Part shown: piece by piece, positions 46,650 through 55,948 of the stretch
Layout of the letters: the number at the start of each line of letters is the position of its first letter
Position numbering within the stretch: position 1 is the first letter of the stretch
NCBI RefSeq assembly: GCF_003171675.1
Contig: NZ_QFZQ01000013.1
Span: 1 to 64,000 of the forward strand
DNA from: Reichenbachiella versicolor
Lineage (GTDB): Bacteria; Bacteroidota; Bacteroidia; Cytophagales; Cyclobacteriaceae
DNA length: 64,000 bases
Direction: 5' to 3'
Notes under the pieces: model-generated
The model's database searches: none
The model's input: only the letters and a program-made list of their open reading frames with translations
Told to the model about the DNA's origin: nothing
Translations under genes and position numbers: made by a program

Positions 46650-49479
46650 AATCTTGATAAAGCTCTTTTTTCTGCTGTTCTGTTTCAGCCCATTGGCAAG
46701 TACTTTTCTAAATGCTCAATCTACATCTGTTGAAGTCATACACAAGAACCAGTATTCTCAAAATCACATATTGAGATTATACTATGATAACTCTAACCAA
46801 AAAGCATTGAGCCAAGTAAAAAACGTATCCGAACAGATAGAAGAGTCTCTTCGGAATGAAGGCTTCATATCAGATAATATCAAAATAAAGCAAATTCGAC
46901 AGTCATCTAATGGTATTCGTTTGATTCAAACCATCTCAGGTATAGAAATCTATCAAAGCGATCTAAATGCAGGCTTTAATAAACACAATCAAATCTCATC
47001 TATAAGTGGCCAATTACATTATATAAATGACATCGATGTAGAATATAAAATAACAGTAAAAGAAGCTGTCGAAATAGCTCAAAACCATCTCACAAGGAAA
47101 TTAAACCAATCAGACCTTCAATTCAATTCTACTTCAAAAGAGGTAATCTACGCAAATGGATTTATCTACACTCCCTCTTATTTACTCCAAATGACTGTTA
47201 ATTCGTTTGAGGTGTGGAAACTGATAGTATCTGGAAATGGATCGGTGCTACAATCTACAAGTCTAATGTGTAGCATTACTGAACACGACGCTGATCATAT
47301 AGATCTAAATGGTGTTTCACACAACCTCAGAACTATTGAAGATGATGGCACTTTCTTAATGGCTGACAATTCCAAACCTATGTACAATGAACTCAGCAAC
47401 ACCGGCTGGCTATTTGTTCAGTCCTTGAATGAAGAGGAGAAAGCAGAAACACTTACCGCGGTCAACAATACTTCATGGTCTCCCTCAGCAGTATCTGCTC
47501 AATACAATGCTAGTCAGTCATATGACTACTATGAGTCTACTTTTGGACGAATTTCATACGACGACAATAGCTCTGATATAAGATCTATTATTGATTTCAA
47601 ACAGGATGATGAAGATGTAGATAATGCCTTTTGGACGGGAACTTCTGTAACTTATGGAAATGGTCGGTTTTTATTTAAGCCACTTGCTGGGGGATTAGAT
47701 GTAGGGGGACACGAACTTACGCATGGAGTTATTCAAACAACTGCAGACCTGAATTATGAATTTGAATCGGGTGCTGTGAATGAATCATTTGCAGATATTT
47801 TCGGTGCTATGATCGATAGAGATAATTGGCAAATAGGGGAAGATATCGTTCAACCAAGATTTTACCCTACAGGAGCCATGCGTGATATGAGTAACCCTCA
47901 TCAAGATTTGACTAGACCTTGGTCAAGGGGATGGCAGCCGAATCATGTACATGAGAAGTATTTCGGATATGGAGATGCAGGTGGAGTTCATCGAAATAGC
48001 GGCATTCCAAATCACGCATTTTATCTGATAGCAGAGAATATTTCTAAAGAAAAAGCAGAGCAGATATTCTATAGAGCACTTACTGTCTACTTGACACCTA
48101 CCAGTAATTTCATCGACTTGAGAATTGCCTGTGAGGAGAGTACAAAGGACCTAATAGATACTGGAATTGCTAGTCTGACATTTACCAATAATGATTTATT
48201 GGAAGTGCAAAATGGTTTCGATGCAGTAGGGATTGTACAAAAGGGAGAAGAAGATAATACTGTAGAACTAGAAAGAGATTTTGGAGATGAATTATTTCTC
48301 TACACGGATATCAATACAAAGGGTATCTCTATGATCAACTTCACCGAAGAAAAAATCAGAGACTTATCACTAGCAGAAGCTATATCCAAGCCTAGTATCT
48401 CGAATGATGGAAAGCGCGTCATATTCGTAGATAGCAACAATAAAATAAGGTTAATAGAGCTTACTTGGTTTTTCGGAAATATTACGGAGTCAGTTATCAA
48501 CGCTGATACTGAATGGGCAAATGCTGCTATCTCAAAAGATGGAAAAAGAATAGCTGCCGTTCCACTGGCAAACAGCCCTATTTTACACATTTATGACATT
48601 GAATCCGAGACATGGAAAGGTTCCATAGAAATAAGTCCTACTTCAGATGATTCGGAAGAATCTCCTGTTTCGCCGATCAGAGCAAACAGTTTAGCTTGGG
48701 ATTTTGACGGTGAACGTGTATTAGTGGAGACAGAGTTTACAGACCACTCATTTTTATATTTTGTAAATGTCTGGAATCAATCTGGTTCTAATCTTGGCAC
48801 TGGTCAAACAACTGTGGCTATTGATGGTTTTCTTGAAGGTACCAGTTTACTCAACCCTTCTTATGCTATTCGCTCTCCTCATATTTTTACTTTTGACCAA
48901 GTGAATCCATATTTAGGAATAGAAGGTGATACTGTGACCTTAGGGTACAATATGATCACCAAAGAAATAGGTGTACTTTTTGATACTGATCAATATGATG
49001 CTGATGAATTAGCGTTTCAAGATTTAGGAGATGCTGCCTATTCGTTAGATGACTCTCAATTGTACTGTACAGTCAAAGACTTTAAAACTGATGAAATCAA
49101 AATTGCCATAGCTACACTTAATACTAACAAGCTATATGGTAATAGAAGTACTTTCAGTACACTATCTCTCACAGATGCTAAGTGGCCTATTTTATTCAAT
49201 ATTGAAGGAAGTCAAGACCAAACTCAAGTAGCAGATGTTGATGTTCAAGTTGAGAGCCTAGTAAATGTCTATCCTAATCCAAGTAGAGAACTGATCAATG
49301 TATCGGGTATAAATGGACAAACACAATTTAAATTTTATAACAAGCTTGGAATATTATCATTGCAGGGCATTCTTAGTCCTAACCATCAAATCGACATAAA
49401 AAGTTTGTCTCCAGGTGTATATATATTGGTACTGAATAATGGAGAGGAAATAACCAGACGACAAATAATAAAGATCTAA
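46642..49479 (+). CDS. M4-family (thermolysin-like) metallopeptidase with T9SS sorting domain
   Basis: This 945-residue protein has a signal peptide, then an FTP/PepSY-like propeptide (~30-240). The M4 catalytic domain holds zinc ligands H357 and H361 in HELTH, E381 in NESFAD and the transition-state His450 in VHRNSGIPNHAF. After it, ~300 residues carry repeats such as ISNDGKRVIFV and AISKDGKRIAAV, resembling PD40/beta-propeller blades, and the last ~80 residues are a T9SS type A sorting domain (VNVYPNPSRELINV ... SPGVYILVLNNG). It would be a secreted endopeptidase. It starts 8 bp inside the lipoprotein gene. Confidence 0.93.
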   Translation: MNKILIKLFFLLFCFSPLASTFLNAQSTSVEVIHKNQYSQNHILRLYYDNSNQKALSQVKNVSEQIEESLRNEGFISDNIKIKQIRQSSNGIRLIQTISGIEIYQSDLNAGFNKHNQISSISGQLHYINDIDVEYKITVKEAVEIAQNHLTRKLNQSDLQFNSTSKEVIYANGFIYTPSYLLQMTVNSFEVWKLIVSGNGSVLQSTSLMCSITEHDADHIDLNGVSHNLRTIEDDGTFLMADNSKPMYNELSNTGWLFVQSLNEEEKAETLTAVNNTSWSPSAVSAQYNASQSYDYYESTFGRISYDDNSSDIRSIIDFKQDDEDVDNAFWTGTSVTYGNGRFLFKPLAGGLDVGGHELTHGVIQTTADLNYEFESGAVNESFADIFGAMIDRDNWQIGEDIVQPRFYPTGAMRDMSNPHQDLTRPWSRGWQPNHVHEKYFGYGDAGGVHRNSGIPNHAFYLIAENISKEKAEQIFYRALTVYLTPTSNFIDLRIACEESTKDLIDTGIASLTFTNNDLLEVQNGFDAVGIVQKGEEDNTVELERDFGDELFLYTDINTKGISMINFTEEKIRDLSLAEAISKPSISNDGKRVIFVDSNNKIRLIELTWFFGNITESVINADTEWANAAISKDGKRIAAVPLANSPILHIYDIESETWKGSIEISPTSDDSEESPVSPIRANSLAWDFDGERVLVETEFTDHSFLYFVNVWNQSGSNLGTGQTTVAIDGFLEGTSLLNPSYAIRSPHIFTFDQVNPYLGIEGDTVTLGYNMITKEIGVLFDTDQYDADELAFQDLGDAAYSLDDSQLYCTVKDFKTDEIKIAIATLNTNKLYGNRSTFSTLSLTDAKWPILFNIEGSQDQTQVADVDVQVESLVNVYPNPSRELINVSGINGQTQFKFYNKLGILSLQGILSPNHQIDIKSLSPGVYILVLNNGEEITRRQIIKI

Positions 49480-49497
49480 TTGACACTAAAAAATCGG

Positions 49498-50004
49498 TCA
49501 GGGTTTATAAACCACATTGGCACTATCTAGCCATTGTCCCCAAAGGGAGTTATAACCGTGAATATCATCGGTAATCACTCCTTCTGAATCAATGACCTCC
49601 AGTCCAGAATTGTGCCATTCGAATATTCCTCCTAACAAATTATAGACTTGTTCATATCCTGCCTTTTCAAGCTTCTCAGCAATTTTCTCGCTCCGATATC
49701 CAACAGAGCAATACACTATAATGGGTATATTCTTGTTAAGATCCTTTAATCGGTTGATTTTGAAATCGTCATATCCCACATACTTTGCACCATCTATATG
49801 GCTTACTTGGTATTCACCTTTCGCTCTTGCATCTAAAAAAATAGCGCCTTCTGGAAGAGAATCTGTAACCTCCAACTCTGCTACTGTATGACTTAGCAGT
49901 TTACTAACCATAGCCTTGTATGCTTTTCTTTTGAGCGTCATTTCATCAGCTTGAGCAAAGACAACAGATGGCCAAATAAATACAATAAAAGCAAGCTTAT
50001 ACAT
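49498..50004 (-). CDS. Exported rhodanese-like protein
   Basis: The 168-residue protein has a signal peptide (LAFIVFIWPSVVFAQ) and one rhodanese domain with an intact active-site loop (YCSVGYRSE). It is predicted to move sulfane sulfur in the periplasm. It overlaps the thioredoxin gene by 8 bp, and the pair probably forms a separate transcript downstream of the YeeE operon, near a terminator. Confidence 0.85.
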   Translation of the reverse strand: MYKLAFIVFIWPSVVFAQADEMTLKRKAYKAMVSKLLSHTVAELEVTDSLPEGAIFLDARAKGEYQVSHIDGAKYVGYDDFKINRLKDLNKNIPIIVYCSVGYRSEKIAEKLEKAGYEQVYNLLGGIFEWHNSGLEVIDSEGVITDDIHGYNSLWGQWLDSANVVYKP

Positions 50005-50293
50005 GAGATTCTATGACCGACTTTAGCTGCTCCTTACCAGCCGTTCCAGCATGTCTCCACAATATTTTACCTTCCTTGAATAACATCATAGTGGGTATGC
50101 TCTGAATCTGATATTTCAATGAAACTGCCTGATTCTTATCTACATCTACTTTGATAACTTTTGCCTTGCCTTTTACTTCACCGGAAAGCTCTTCTAGGAC
50201 TGGTGCCATCATTTTACATGGGCCACACCAATCGGCATAAAAATCGACCAATACTGGTGTAGAACTACATATTATATCTGAGAATGTTGCCAT
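49997..50293 (-). CDS. Thioredoxin
   Basis: A 98-residue thioredoxin with DFYADWCGPCKMM (CGPC) and the cis-Pro IQSIPTMMLFKEG. Start at 50293 (MATFSD) is preferred; the frame extends to an earlier Met with no thioredoxin character. It may reduce persulfide or disulfide intermediates of the neighbouring rhodaneses. Whether it is the general cytoplasmic thioredoxin cannot be told. Confidence 0.9.
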   Translation of the reverse strand: MATFSDIICSSTPVLVDFYADWCGPCKMMAPVLEELSGEVKGKAKVIKVDVDKNQAVSLKYQIQSIPTMMLFKEGKILWRHAGTAGKEQLKSVIESHV

Positions 50294-50475
50294 TGTATTT
50301 TTTACTGTTTGATAGAATACAAGAATATTCAATAGTTGCATAAAGTTCGTTTGAAAGACCTATCAAAATCTATTGTTGAGCTGTTCAATCGTACTATTTT
50401 GTGAATTACCTTATAGATTCCATATCATTTCTAATATGAGACGGAATCAGGTCAAAGAAGTTGATAAAAATAGGT

Positions 50476-50515
50476 GCTCAAAATAATTGATACGCTTCAC
50501 TTAATTATTTTGAGC
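50476..50515 (-). terminator. Stem-loop ending the YeeE operon
   Basis: A perfect 13-bp inverted repeat (50476-50488 with 50503-50515, loop 14 nt). On the minus strand it spans the stop codon of the 69-residue gene (50497) and is followed by a T-rich sequence. Confidence 0.75.
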
Positions 50516-50706
50516 AATAACAAGATGGTCAAGTACACCCAAGGGCCTCCATGCAAAAGAAAGTCAAACCAATCCATTGGATGCATACCCTCAGCACCTC
50601 CTGCTATCCATCTTAGTTTACCTATTATGTGAGGTTCAGGAAAAAACGGAGCTAAACCAAGAGTCAAACACATCAAAATTGCTAACCTCAATTTTGAACC
50701 CTTCAT
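50497..50706 (-). CDS. Small membrane protein of the sulfur cluster
   Basis: A 69-residue protein with two hydrophobic segments (LRLAILMCLTLGLAPFF and GPWVYLTILLLLKI) and the motif EPHIIGKLRWIAGG. I do not recognise a named family; similar small proteins sit beside YeeE genes in related bacteria as far as I recall. Its start overlaps the DUF6691 stop (TAATG), so it is part of that operon. Confidence 0.65.
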   Translation of the reverse strand: MKGSKLRLAILMCLTLGLAPFFPEPHIIGKLRWIAGGAEGMHPMDWFDFLLHGGPWVYLTILLLLKIIK

Positions 50707-51119
50707 TAGTGTGGAAGTCTTTTCTTCATCAAGCCGTATAAAAAGGCTCCAACTATTGCCGAAAGTATTACAACTATGAACGCACTATAACCTTGTCCTA
50801 GAATAATAAACATAGGACCTGGACATGCTCCAGTCATAGCCCAACCTAAACCGAAAATAGTTCCTCCTATCAAAAGCCTAAGCACTCCTCCTTCCTTGGG
50901 TTTGATGGAAATCGGAACTCCCTCAGTCGAGTGAATATTGGACTTTTTGATCAAAGCAATTGAGAGGATGCCCAAACCTACTGCAGATCCTATCACACCA
51001 TACATGTGAAATGACTGAAAATTGAACATTTCAAAAATGCGATACCACGAAGTGACTTCCGCCTTGGTCAGTATAATTCCGAATACAATTCCGACTAGTA
51101 AATACTTGATAAATTTCAT
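50706..51119 (-). CDS. YeeE/YedE-type transporter half, DUF6691-like
   Basis: A 137-residue membrane protein with about four helices and the conserved TGACPGPMFIILGQG segment, which carries the Cys typical of the second half of thiosulfate-type YeeE transporters. The start is either 51119 (MKFIKYLLVG) or 51131, which would give a TAATG coupling with yeeE. It probably works with the upstream YeeE-like half to import a sulfur compound. Confidence 0.8.
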   Translation of the reverse strand: MKFIKYLLVGIVFGIILTKAEVTSWYRIFEMFNFQSFHMYGVIGSAVGLGILSIALIKKSNIHSTEGVPISIKPKEGGVLRLLIGGTIFGLGWAMTGACPGPMFIILGQGYSAFIVVILSAIVGAFLYGLMKKRLPH

Positions 51120-51130
51120 AGAACCGAACA

Positions 51131-51703
51131 TTATAAAGCGAAGAGAATAGGGAGAATAAAATGAGTCGTAATCAATCCCCCAATAAAAAAGCCTACCACT
51201 GCTATCAGTGAGGGAAGCTGTAAATTGCTCAAACCTGAGATGGCATGTCCCGAGGTGCATCCGCCAGCGTAGCGTGTTCCAAAACCAACAAATAACCCTC
51301 CAAATACCATCATGATGAGACCTGACATTGAAGTCAACCCTTCCCAACCTAAAAACTGATCAGGTAAATAGCCTTGCCCCGGCTGAGCTAATCCATAGGC
51401 CTTCAAAGAGTCTACAGTAGCATCAGAGATAGCTATTTGATCGCCTGACATAAGGAAATTCTGAGCTATATATCCACCAATGACACACCCTAGTACAAAT
51501 ACTAGGTTCCAAACTTGCTTCTTCCAGTCAACCTTAAAATAATCAACAAACTTTCCTGCACCAGCTATGGTACAGATCGTCTCAAGGTTACTGGAGATTC
51601 CAAACTTCTTCCCAAAAATTAATAGCAGGGTCATGACCACTGCTATTAATGGGCCAGCCACATACCAAGGCCATGGCTGGCTAACATATTCTATTAAATT
51701 CAT
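51131..51703 (-). CDS. YeeE/YedE-family sulfur transporter component
   Basis: A 190-residue membrane protein with about five helices and [17 protein letters not shown], the conserved Cys motif of TsuA/YeeE-type transporters. A split form (this gene plus the DUF6691-like one) is common in Bacteroidota. The substrate could be thiosulfate or a related sulfane compound. It lies downstream of two rhodanese genes on the same strand. Confidence 0.85.
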   Translation of the reverse strand: MNLIEYVSQPWPWYVAGPLIAVVMTLLLIFGKKFGISSNLETICTIAGAGKFVDYFKVDWKKQVWNLVFVLGCVIGGYIAQNFLMSGDQIAISDATVDSLKAYGLAQPGQGYLPDQFLGWEGLTSMSGLIMMVFGGLFVGFGTRYAGGCTSGHAISGLSNLQLPSLIAVVGFFIGGLITTHFILPILFAL

Positions 51704-51745
51704 ATTTTTCTCTGCTGCTGTATTCGCTACAAGAGAAAAAGAGTA

Positions 51746-52063
51746 TTACATCTCTAAATCTCCTGTCCATCCCATGATACCTCCTTGAAGGTTGATCAAC
51801 TCTCCGTCGAAACCCTTTGAAGCCATCAATTGACATGCCTGTCCACTTCTATTTCCACTTCTACAGTAGATATAATAGTTTTTCGTTTTATCTAATGCAT
51901 CTACTTTATTTGGAAATTCAGGATCGAAAAAATCCAAACTTGTATCAGCCCCAGCGATGTAGCCAGCATCTACTTCTTCTTGTGTTCTTACGTCTAATAA
52001 TACTGCGTTGTCGTCAGCTTCGAACTTCTCCATGAAGTCCACTTCATCTAAATCTTCAAACAT
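51746..52063 (-). CDS. Cytoplasmic rhodanese-like protein
   Basis: A 105-residue single rhodanese domain with active-site Cys in YIYCRSGNRSGQA and no signal peptide. It would transfer sulfane sulfur between partners of this operon. It sits 7 bp behind the MBL-rhodanese gene and 42 bp before yeeE. Confidence 0.88.
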   Translation of the reverse strand: MFEDLDEVDFMEKFEADDNAVLLDVRTQEEVDAGYIAGADTSLDFFDPEFPNKVDALDKTKNYYIYCRSGNRSGQACQLMASKGFDGELINLQGGIMGWTGDLEM

Positions 52064-52070
52064 GATATTT

Positions 52071-53483
52071 TTATTTTTTTAAAGTCGAAGGGCAAACATA
52101 ATCAGTACGCGGAACTCCAGTCTCTTTGATTCCTTTGAATCCTTTTTTTACATCTATCAACTGATCAAATCCTCTCGACTTTAAAATAGATGACGCTATC
52201 ACTGATCGGTACCCTCCTGCACAGTGAACGTAGTATTGTTCATCTCTGTTCAATTCATGCATATTTTCATTGATGTAATCCAATGGCAATGTGATAGCAC
52301 CCTGTACATGCTCTGACTGATACTCACCAGGCTTTCGCACATCCAAAACATTAATCTTACCCTTTTCAAAATCACTTTCAAATTCTGATGGATCTATACT
52401 CTTCAGAGACTCAACTGTTTTACCTGTCTCTTTCCATGTTTGAAGTCCCCCTTTTAGATACCCCAGTGTATTGTCATAACCAACTCTGCTAAGTCTGGTA
52501 ACAGCCTCCTCCTCTCGGCCTTCATCTACTACTAGGACTATCGGTTGCTTCAAGTCCGTGATCAAAGCCCCTACCCAAGGTGCAAACCCACCATCCAATC
52601 CTATAAAGATAGAATTAGGAATATGGGCTTTGACAAATTCATCTTGGTGACGCACATCCAATACCATTGCTCCTTCGTTATTGGCCATCGCTTCGAACGT
52701 TTCCACATCTAATGCCACCTGACCTTTTTCCAACACCGAATCAATACTCTGGTAACCGGATTTGTTCATCATCGCATTCTTTGCGAAATACTGTGGTGGC
52801 GGAGCTATACCCGTATTCACTTCTTTCACAAACTCCTCCTTGGTCATATCTGCTCTCAAGGCATAGTTTACCTCTTTTTGATGCCCTAGTGTATCCCAAG
52901 TTTCCTTAGACATATTTTTGCCACAAGCCGAACCTGCTCCATGAGCCGGATATACGATCACATCATCTGGCAATACCATGATCTTATTTCTCAAACTATC
53001 GAACAATAGTCCCGCCAAATCCTCTTGACTTAAATCTGACTTCACCGCCAAATCCGGCCTTCCTACATCTCCTATGAACAGTGTATCTCCCGAAAACAAA
53101 GCTTTTTCTGTCCCTGACTCGTCATATAGAAGGAATGAACTACTCTCCATCGTATGTCCTGGAGTATGTAGGACTTTCATCTTAAGCTCTCCGAAATTGA
53201 AAACCTCCTCATCCTTTGCTACTCTACTTTCGTAATTCGTCTGTGCAGTCGGACCATATATGATTTCAGCTCCAGTCTTTTTGGCGAGGTCTACATGACC
53301 AGAAACAAAGTCAGCATGAAAATGAGTCTCAAAAATGTACTTGATCTTCGCCCCCATATCATTGGCCCTCTTCACGTATTGATCTACCTCTCTCAGTGGA
53401 TCGATGATGATCGCTTCATCTCCGCTTTGTACATAGTAGGCTCCTTGAGCTAAGCATCCGGTATATATCTGTTCAACTTTCAT
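52071..53483 (-). CDS. MBL-fold / double rhodanese protein (persulfide dioxygenase-rhodanese type)
   Basis: This 470-residue protein has a metallo-beta-lactamase domain (H54-x-H56-x-D58 in THFHADFVSGH, later HTPGHTMESSS and FSGDTLFIGDVGRPDL). Two rhodanese domains follow (about 255-350 and 365-465). The first lacks the active-site Cys (VVDEGREEEA), the second has it (YYVHCAGGYRS). This matches ETHE1/CstB-like enzymes that oxidise persulfide to sulfite or thiosulfate. It is first in the sulfur operon; a Crp-like palindrome lies upstream. Confidence 0.88.
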   Translation of the reverse strand: MKVEQIYTGCLAQGAYYVQSGDEAIIIDPLREVDQYVKRANDMGAKIKYIFETHFHADFVSGHVDLAKKTGAEIIYGPTAQTNYESRVAKDEEVFNFGELKMKVLHTPGHTMESSSFLLYDESGTEKALFSGDTLFIGDVGRPDLAVKSDLSQEDLAGLLFDSLRNKIMVLPDDVIVYPAHGAGSACGKNMSKETWDTLGHQKEVNYALRADMTKEEFVKEVNTGIAPPPQYFAKNAMMNKSGYQSIDSVLEKGQVALDVETFEAMANNEGAMVLDVRHQDEFVKAHIPNSIFIGLDGGFAPWVGALITDLKQPIVLVVDEGREEEAVTRLSRVGYDNTLGYLKGGLQTWKETGKTVESLKSIDPSEFESDFEKGKINVLDVRKPGEYQSEHVQGAITLPLDYINENMHELNRDEQYYVHCAGGYRSVIASSILKSRGFDQLIDVKKGFKGIKETGVPRTDYVCPSTLKK

Positions 53484-53513
53484 ATTCTAGTATCATAGTT
53501 GGTTAAACTTTTG

Positions 53514-53521
53514 CAATTATA
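53514..53521 (-). promoter_or_regulatory. Possible -7 box of the sulfur operon
   Basis: On the minus strand TATAATTG is one mismatch from TAnnTTTG, 30 bp before the MBL-rhodanese ATG. It sets the spacing to the palindrome upstream. Confidence 0.4.
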
Positions 53522-53542
53522 CGATGGTGATATCTTGTCAGA

Positions 53543-53558
53543 TGTAACAATTGTTACA
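53543..53558. promoter_or_regulatory. Crp/Fnr-type palindrome upstream of the sulfur operon
   Basis: TGTAACAATTGTTACA is a perfect 16-bp palindrome of the Crp/Fnr site shape. Its centre is about 41-42 bp upstream of the expected transcription start for the -7 box at 53514-53521, the position of a class II activator site. Confidence 0.6.
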
Positions 53559-54006
53559 AGTGGAATAAGAATGAAGTTACTGCATATAGTAAAATATAAA
53601 AGCAACCTCATTCAGTATAAGATTTAAAGAAAAGAATGATATCTATGAAGACGATCTCCTTTGATCATAACCAAATGCGATGCATTTAGGCTAAATCAAT
53701 GTTATTGACACATTGAAAAATTAACCTACTTTATTATGCAATATCACAAATAATTTACATCAATTGTGAAGCTTTTTTCTTTAAAAAAATGTCTTCGATG
53801 GAGATCATTGTAATTAAAGTCGACTTTACACGATATGTAAAAGATCTATTTCTTAACAATAGTTTACCACTAGATAGTAAATATCTCGTTCATAAAGCTT
53901 TTGTATCTAATTCTAAATAAACTTAAAGTGTTATTCAAGCTCTCTTCTTAGTTTTAAGAGTCATTGCTATTTTAAGGTTTTATTCAATAAAGTGGTTTAA
54001 AACAAC

Positions 54007-55863
54007 TTACTGTCCTGCAAAATAAGTCCTATTTACCTTCTTAATTTTCAAAACCTGCCTTTCACCATTACTCCAAACAATCTCGGCTTTATCTACCTTT
54101 TTGGATTGACCAAGACCCACATGCAGATAGTTATCAAAGCTTTGGCACGAATATGCTGATGAAACGCCTATTGTTCTCTTATATATTTTATCTCCAACAA
54201 CAAGGGTGAGTTCTGCCCCCATTGCTAGCGATTTACCTGTAGGAGAGTTTCCTACTTTTACTACTACATAATGATTACGCGAGTCCAATTCATTAGTAAA
54301 TAAATGCCACCTTCCTCTTTCATTTCCATAGACGATATCAAGATCCCCATCTTTATCGTAGTCAAAAGCCTCAATACCAGCTCCAGTCGCACCAAGTTCA
54401 GTCCTTATCACTCCATGTCCTTCTACTTTTTCAAACCCTTTTCCTTCTAAATTCTTATAATACACTTGCTCAAAAACCTCTGCTGAATGACCATACTTTA
54501 TTATGACCATATCAGTCCAACCATCATTATCAAAGTCCCCTGATACAGCGCCTGAAGCCTGCTCTAACATATTGACACCAAACTCCTCAGATACATCTTC
54601 AAAATCACCTTTGTCATTTCGTAACAACCTCACTGGCATATCTTCTAAATTAATTGTTTCCGGTTTTGCTACTACCTGATGGATCACACCTGAAGTAGGA
54701 GACTTAGTGTTTATTTTAATCTTCCAATAACCGTTGCCTAAGCTCCCAATATATAACCCCTTAGCAGATGTATCTTCTGGAAAACCATTCGCTTCATCAT
54801 GTGATAAAACAAAATCCTGTTGAGCATGTCTATCTTCATCTAATTTCAATAACCTAGTATTTCTTCCTACAAATACATCAAAATGAGGATATGCCATTTG
54901 TAAGTTTTCTATTCTAAAATCTCCATCAATTTTCAAACTATCAAATTCATAAGGCTTGCCCCTTACAAAAAAATAGAACAAGTCGTCTGATTCATTATAC
55001 TGGGCTTCAGTTTCAAATGGATGTTTAGCTCTAGTTAAAAGGAGATCCATATCACCATCATTGTCTATATCGATATTAGTAATCGCAGATACATTTTCAG
55101 TGTTTTTCAACTCCCCAAAAAGCTTATTAGTCTTATTTTCAAAAGCTATTCCTTCTAACCCCATAACTGAAACAAAATTAGAACCGCCGTAAAACAACAA
55201 ATCCGTATCTCTGTCATTGTCAATATCAGTTAGAGCAGCACGCATGCTAAATCTATGTCCATGAGGTAAATAATCTACGAATGAGAACTTTTTTTGCTTG
55301 TCGGCCTTATACATGAAATTGGCATGACTAAGTGTCTTTTTAGCTGCAAATGCAGTTAATAGCATATCCAAATCACCATTGTTATCAGCATCAATTAACT
55401 TAACAGCTCTTCCACGACTATTTTCTAGATGTGACAATGCTTGACCACCTTCTACCGTTCTATCCTTATTGATTGTGAATACCCTCGTCTGGCTGAGTTT
55501 TTTTCCTCCTCCTCCTCCTGGTTGTACTATAACATCTATCCTTCCGTCTCTATCAATATCACTAACTGCAATCCCATGAGTATCTCCAAAGATAAATGGC
55601 GTACCTTGGTCAAAACGACCTTTATTATTCCAGTACACCTCTACTCTTCTGGCGTGATCTGTAAGTAAGAGATCAAGGTATCCATCTTGATCCAAGTCGC
55701 AAATCACTGGACTATCCCATTTCCGTCGTGATTTTTTCTCAAAACGAACAATTTCCGAACTCTCAGAAAAAATAGTCCCCTTATGCTGAGCTTGGAGTCC
55801 ATCTTGAAAAAATGCCGCTAAAAAAACGACAGTCAAAAAACTATAAATACACTGAAAACTCAT
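54007..55863 (-). CDS. FG-GAP/VCBS repeat protein with ASPIC/UnbV C-terminus
   Basis: A 618-residue protein with a signal peptide (SFLTVVFLAAFFQDGLQAQ) and at least seven DxDxDGxxD-type calcium loops (DLDQDGYLD, DIDRDGRID, DADNNGDLD, DIDNDGDMD, DFDNDGWTD, DYDKDGDLD), typical of beta-propeller FG-GAP repeats. The last ~90 residues (SYNxx-like SAYSCQSFDNYLHVGLG, then VDKAEIVWSNGERQ) match the ASPIC/UnbV domain. It has no T9SS sorting domain. Position behind the GH16 gene in the SusCD locus suggests a surface glycan-binding or accessory role. Start at 55863 (MSFQ) is preferred. Confidence 0.85.
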   Translation of the reverse strand: MSFQCIYSFLTVVFLAAFFQDGLQAQHKGTIFSESSEIVRFEKKSRRKWDSPVICDLDQDGYLDLLLTDHARRVEVYWNNKGRFDQGTPFIFGDTHGIAVSDIDRDGRIDVIVQPGGGGGKKLSQTRVFTINKDRTVEGGQALSHLENSRGRAVKLIDADNNGDLDMLLTAFAAKKTLSHANFMYKADKQKKFSFVDYLPHGHRFSMRAALTDIDNDRDTDLLFYGGSNFVSVMGLEGIAFENKTNKLFGELKNTENVSAITNIDIDNDGDMDLLLTRAKHPFETEAQYNESDDLFYFFVRGKPYEFDSLKIDGDFRIENLQMAYPHFDVFVGRNTRLLKLDEDRHAQQDFVLSHDEANGFPEDTSAKGLYIGSLGNGYWKIKINTKSPTSGVIHQVVAKPETINLEDMPVRLLRNDKGDFEDVSEEFGVNMLEQASGAVSGDFDNDGWTDMVIIKYGHSAEVFEQVYYKNLEGKGFEKVEGHGVIRTELGATGAGIEAFDYDKDGDLDIVYGNERGRWHLFTNELDSRNHYVVVKVGNSPTGKSLAMGAELTLVVGDKIYKRTIGVSSAYSCQSFDNYLHVGLGQSKKVDKAEIVWSNGERQVLKIKKVNRTYFAGQ

Positions 55864-55948
55864 TCTTATCAATCATTTAGACTAGAGCCAAAAATAAAAA
55901 CGATGACAATAGAATACTCAGACCTTTTTAGCAGATTTCATGCAATTA

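Larger units (their letters stand above)
53484..54006. other. Gene-free stretch between the sulfur operon and the carrageenan locus
   Basis: About 520 bp, AT-rich. It contains the Crp-like site and the probable promoter of the sulfur operon at its low-coordinate end. A 43-codon plus-strand frame (53789-53920) is present but not convincing. No terminator is seen for the FG-GAP gene. Confidence 0.5.

Noticed and set aside
53789-53920. 43-codon plus-strand frame in the gap before the carrageenan locus
   Set aside because: The composition is AT-rich, no ribosome-binding site or promoter box is seen, and no family is recognisable.
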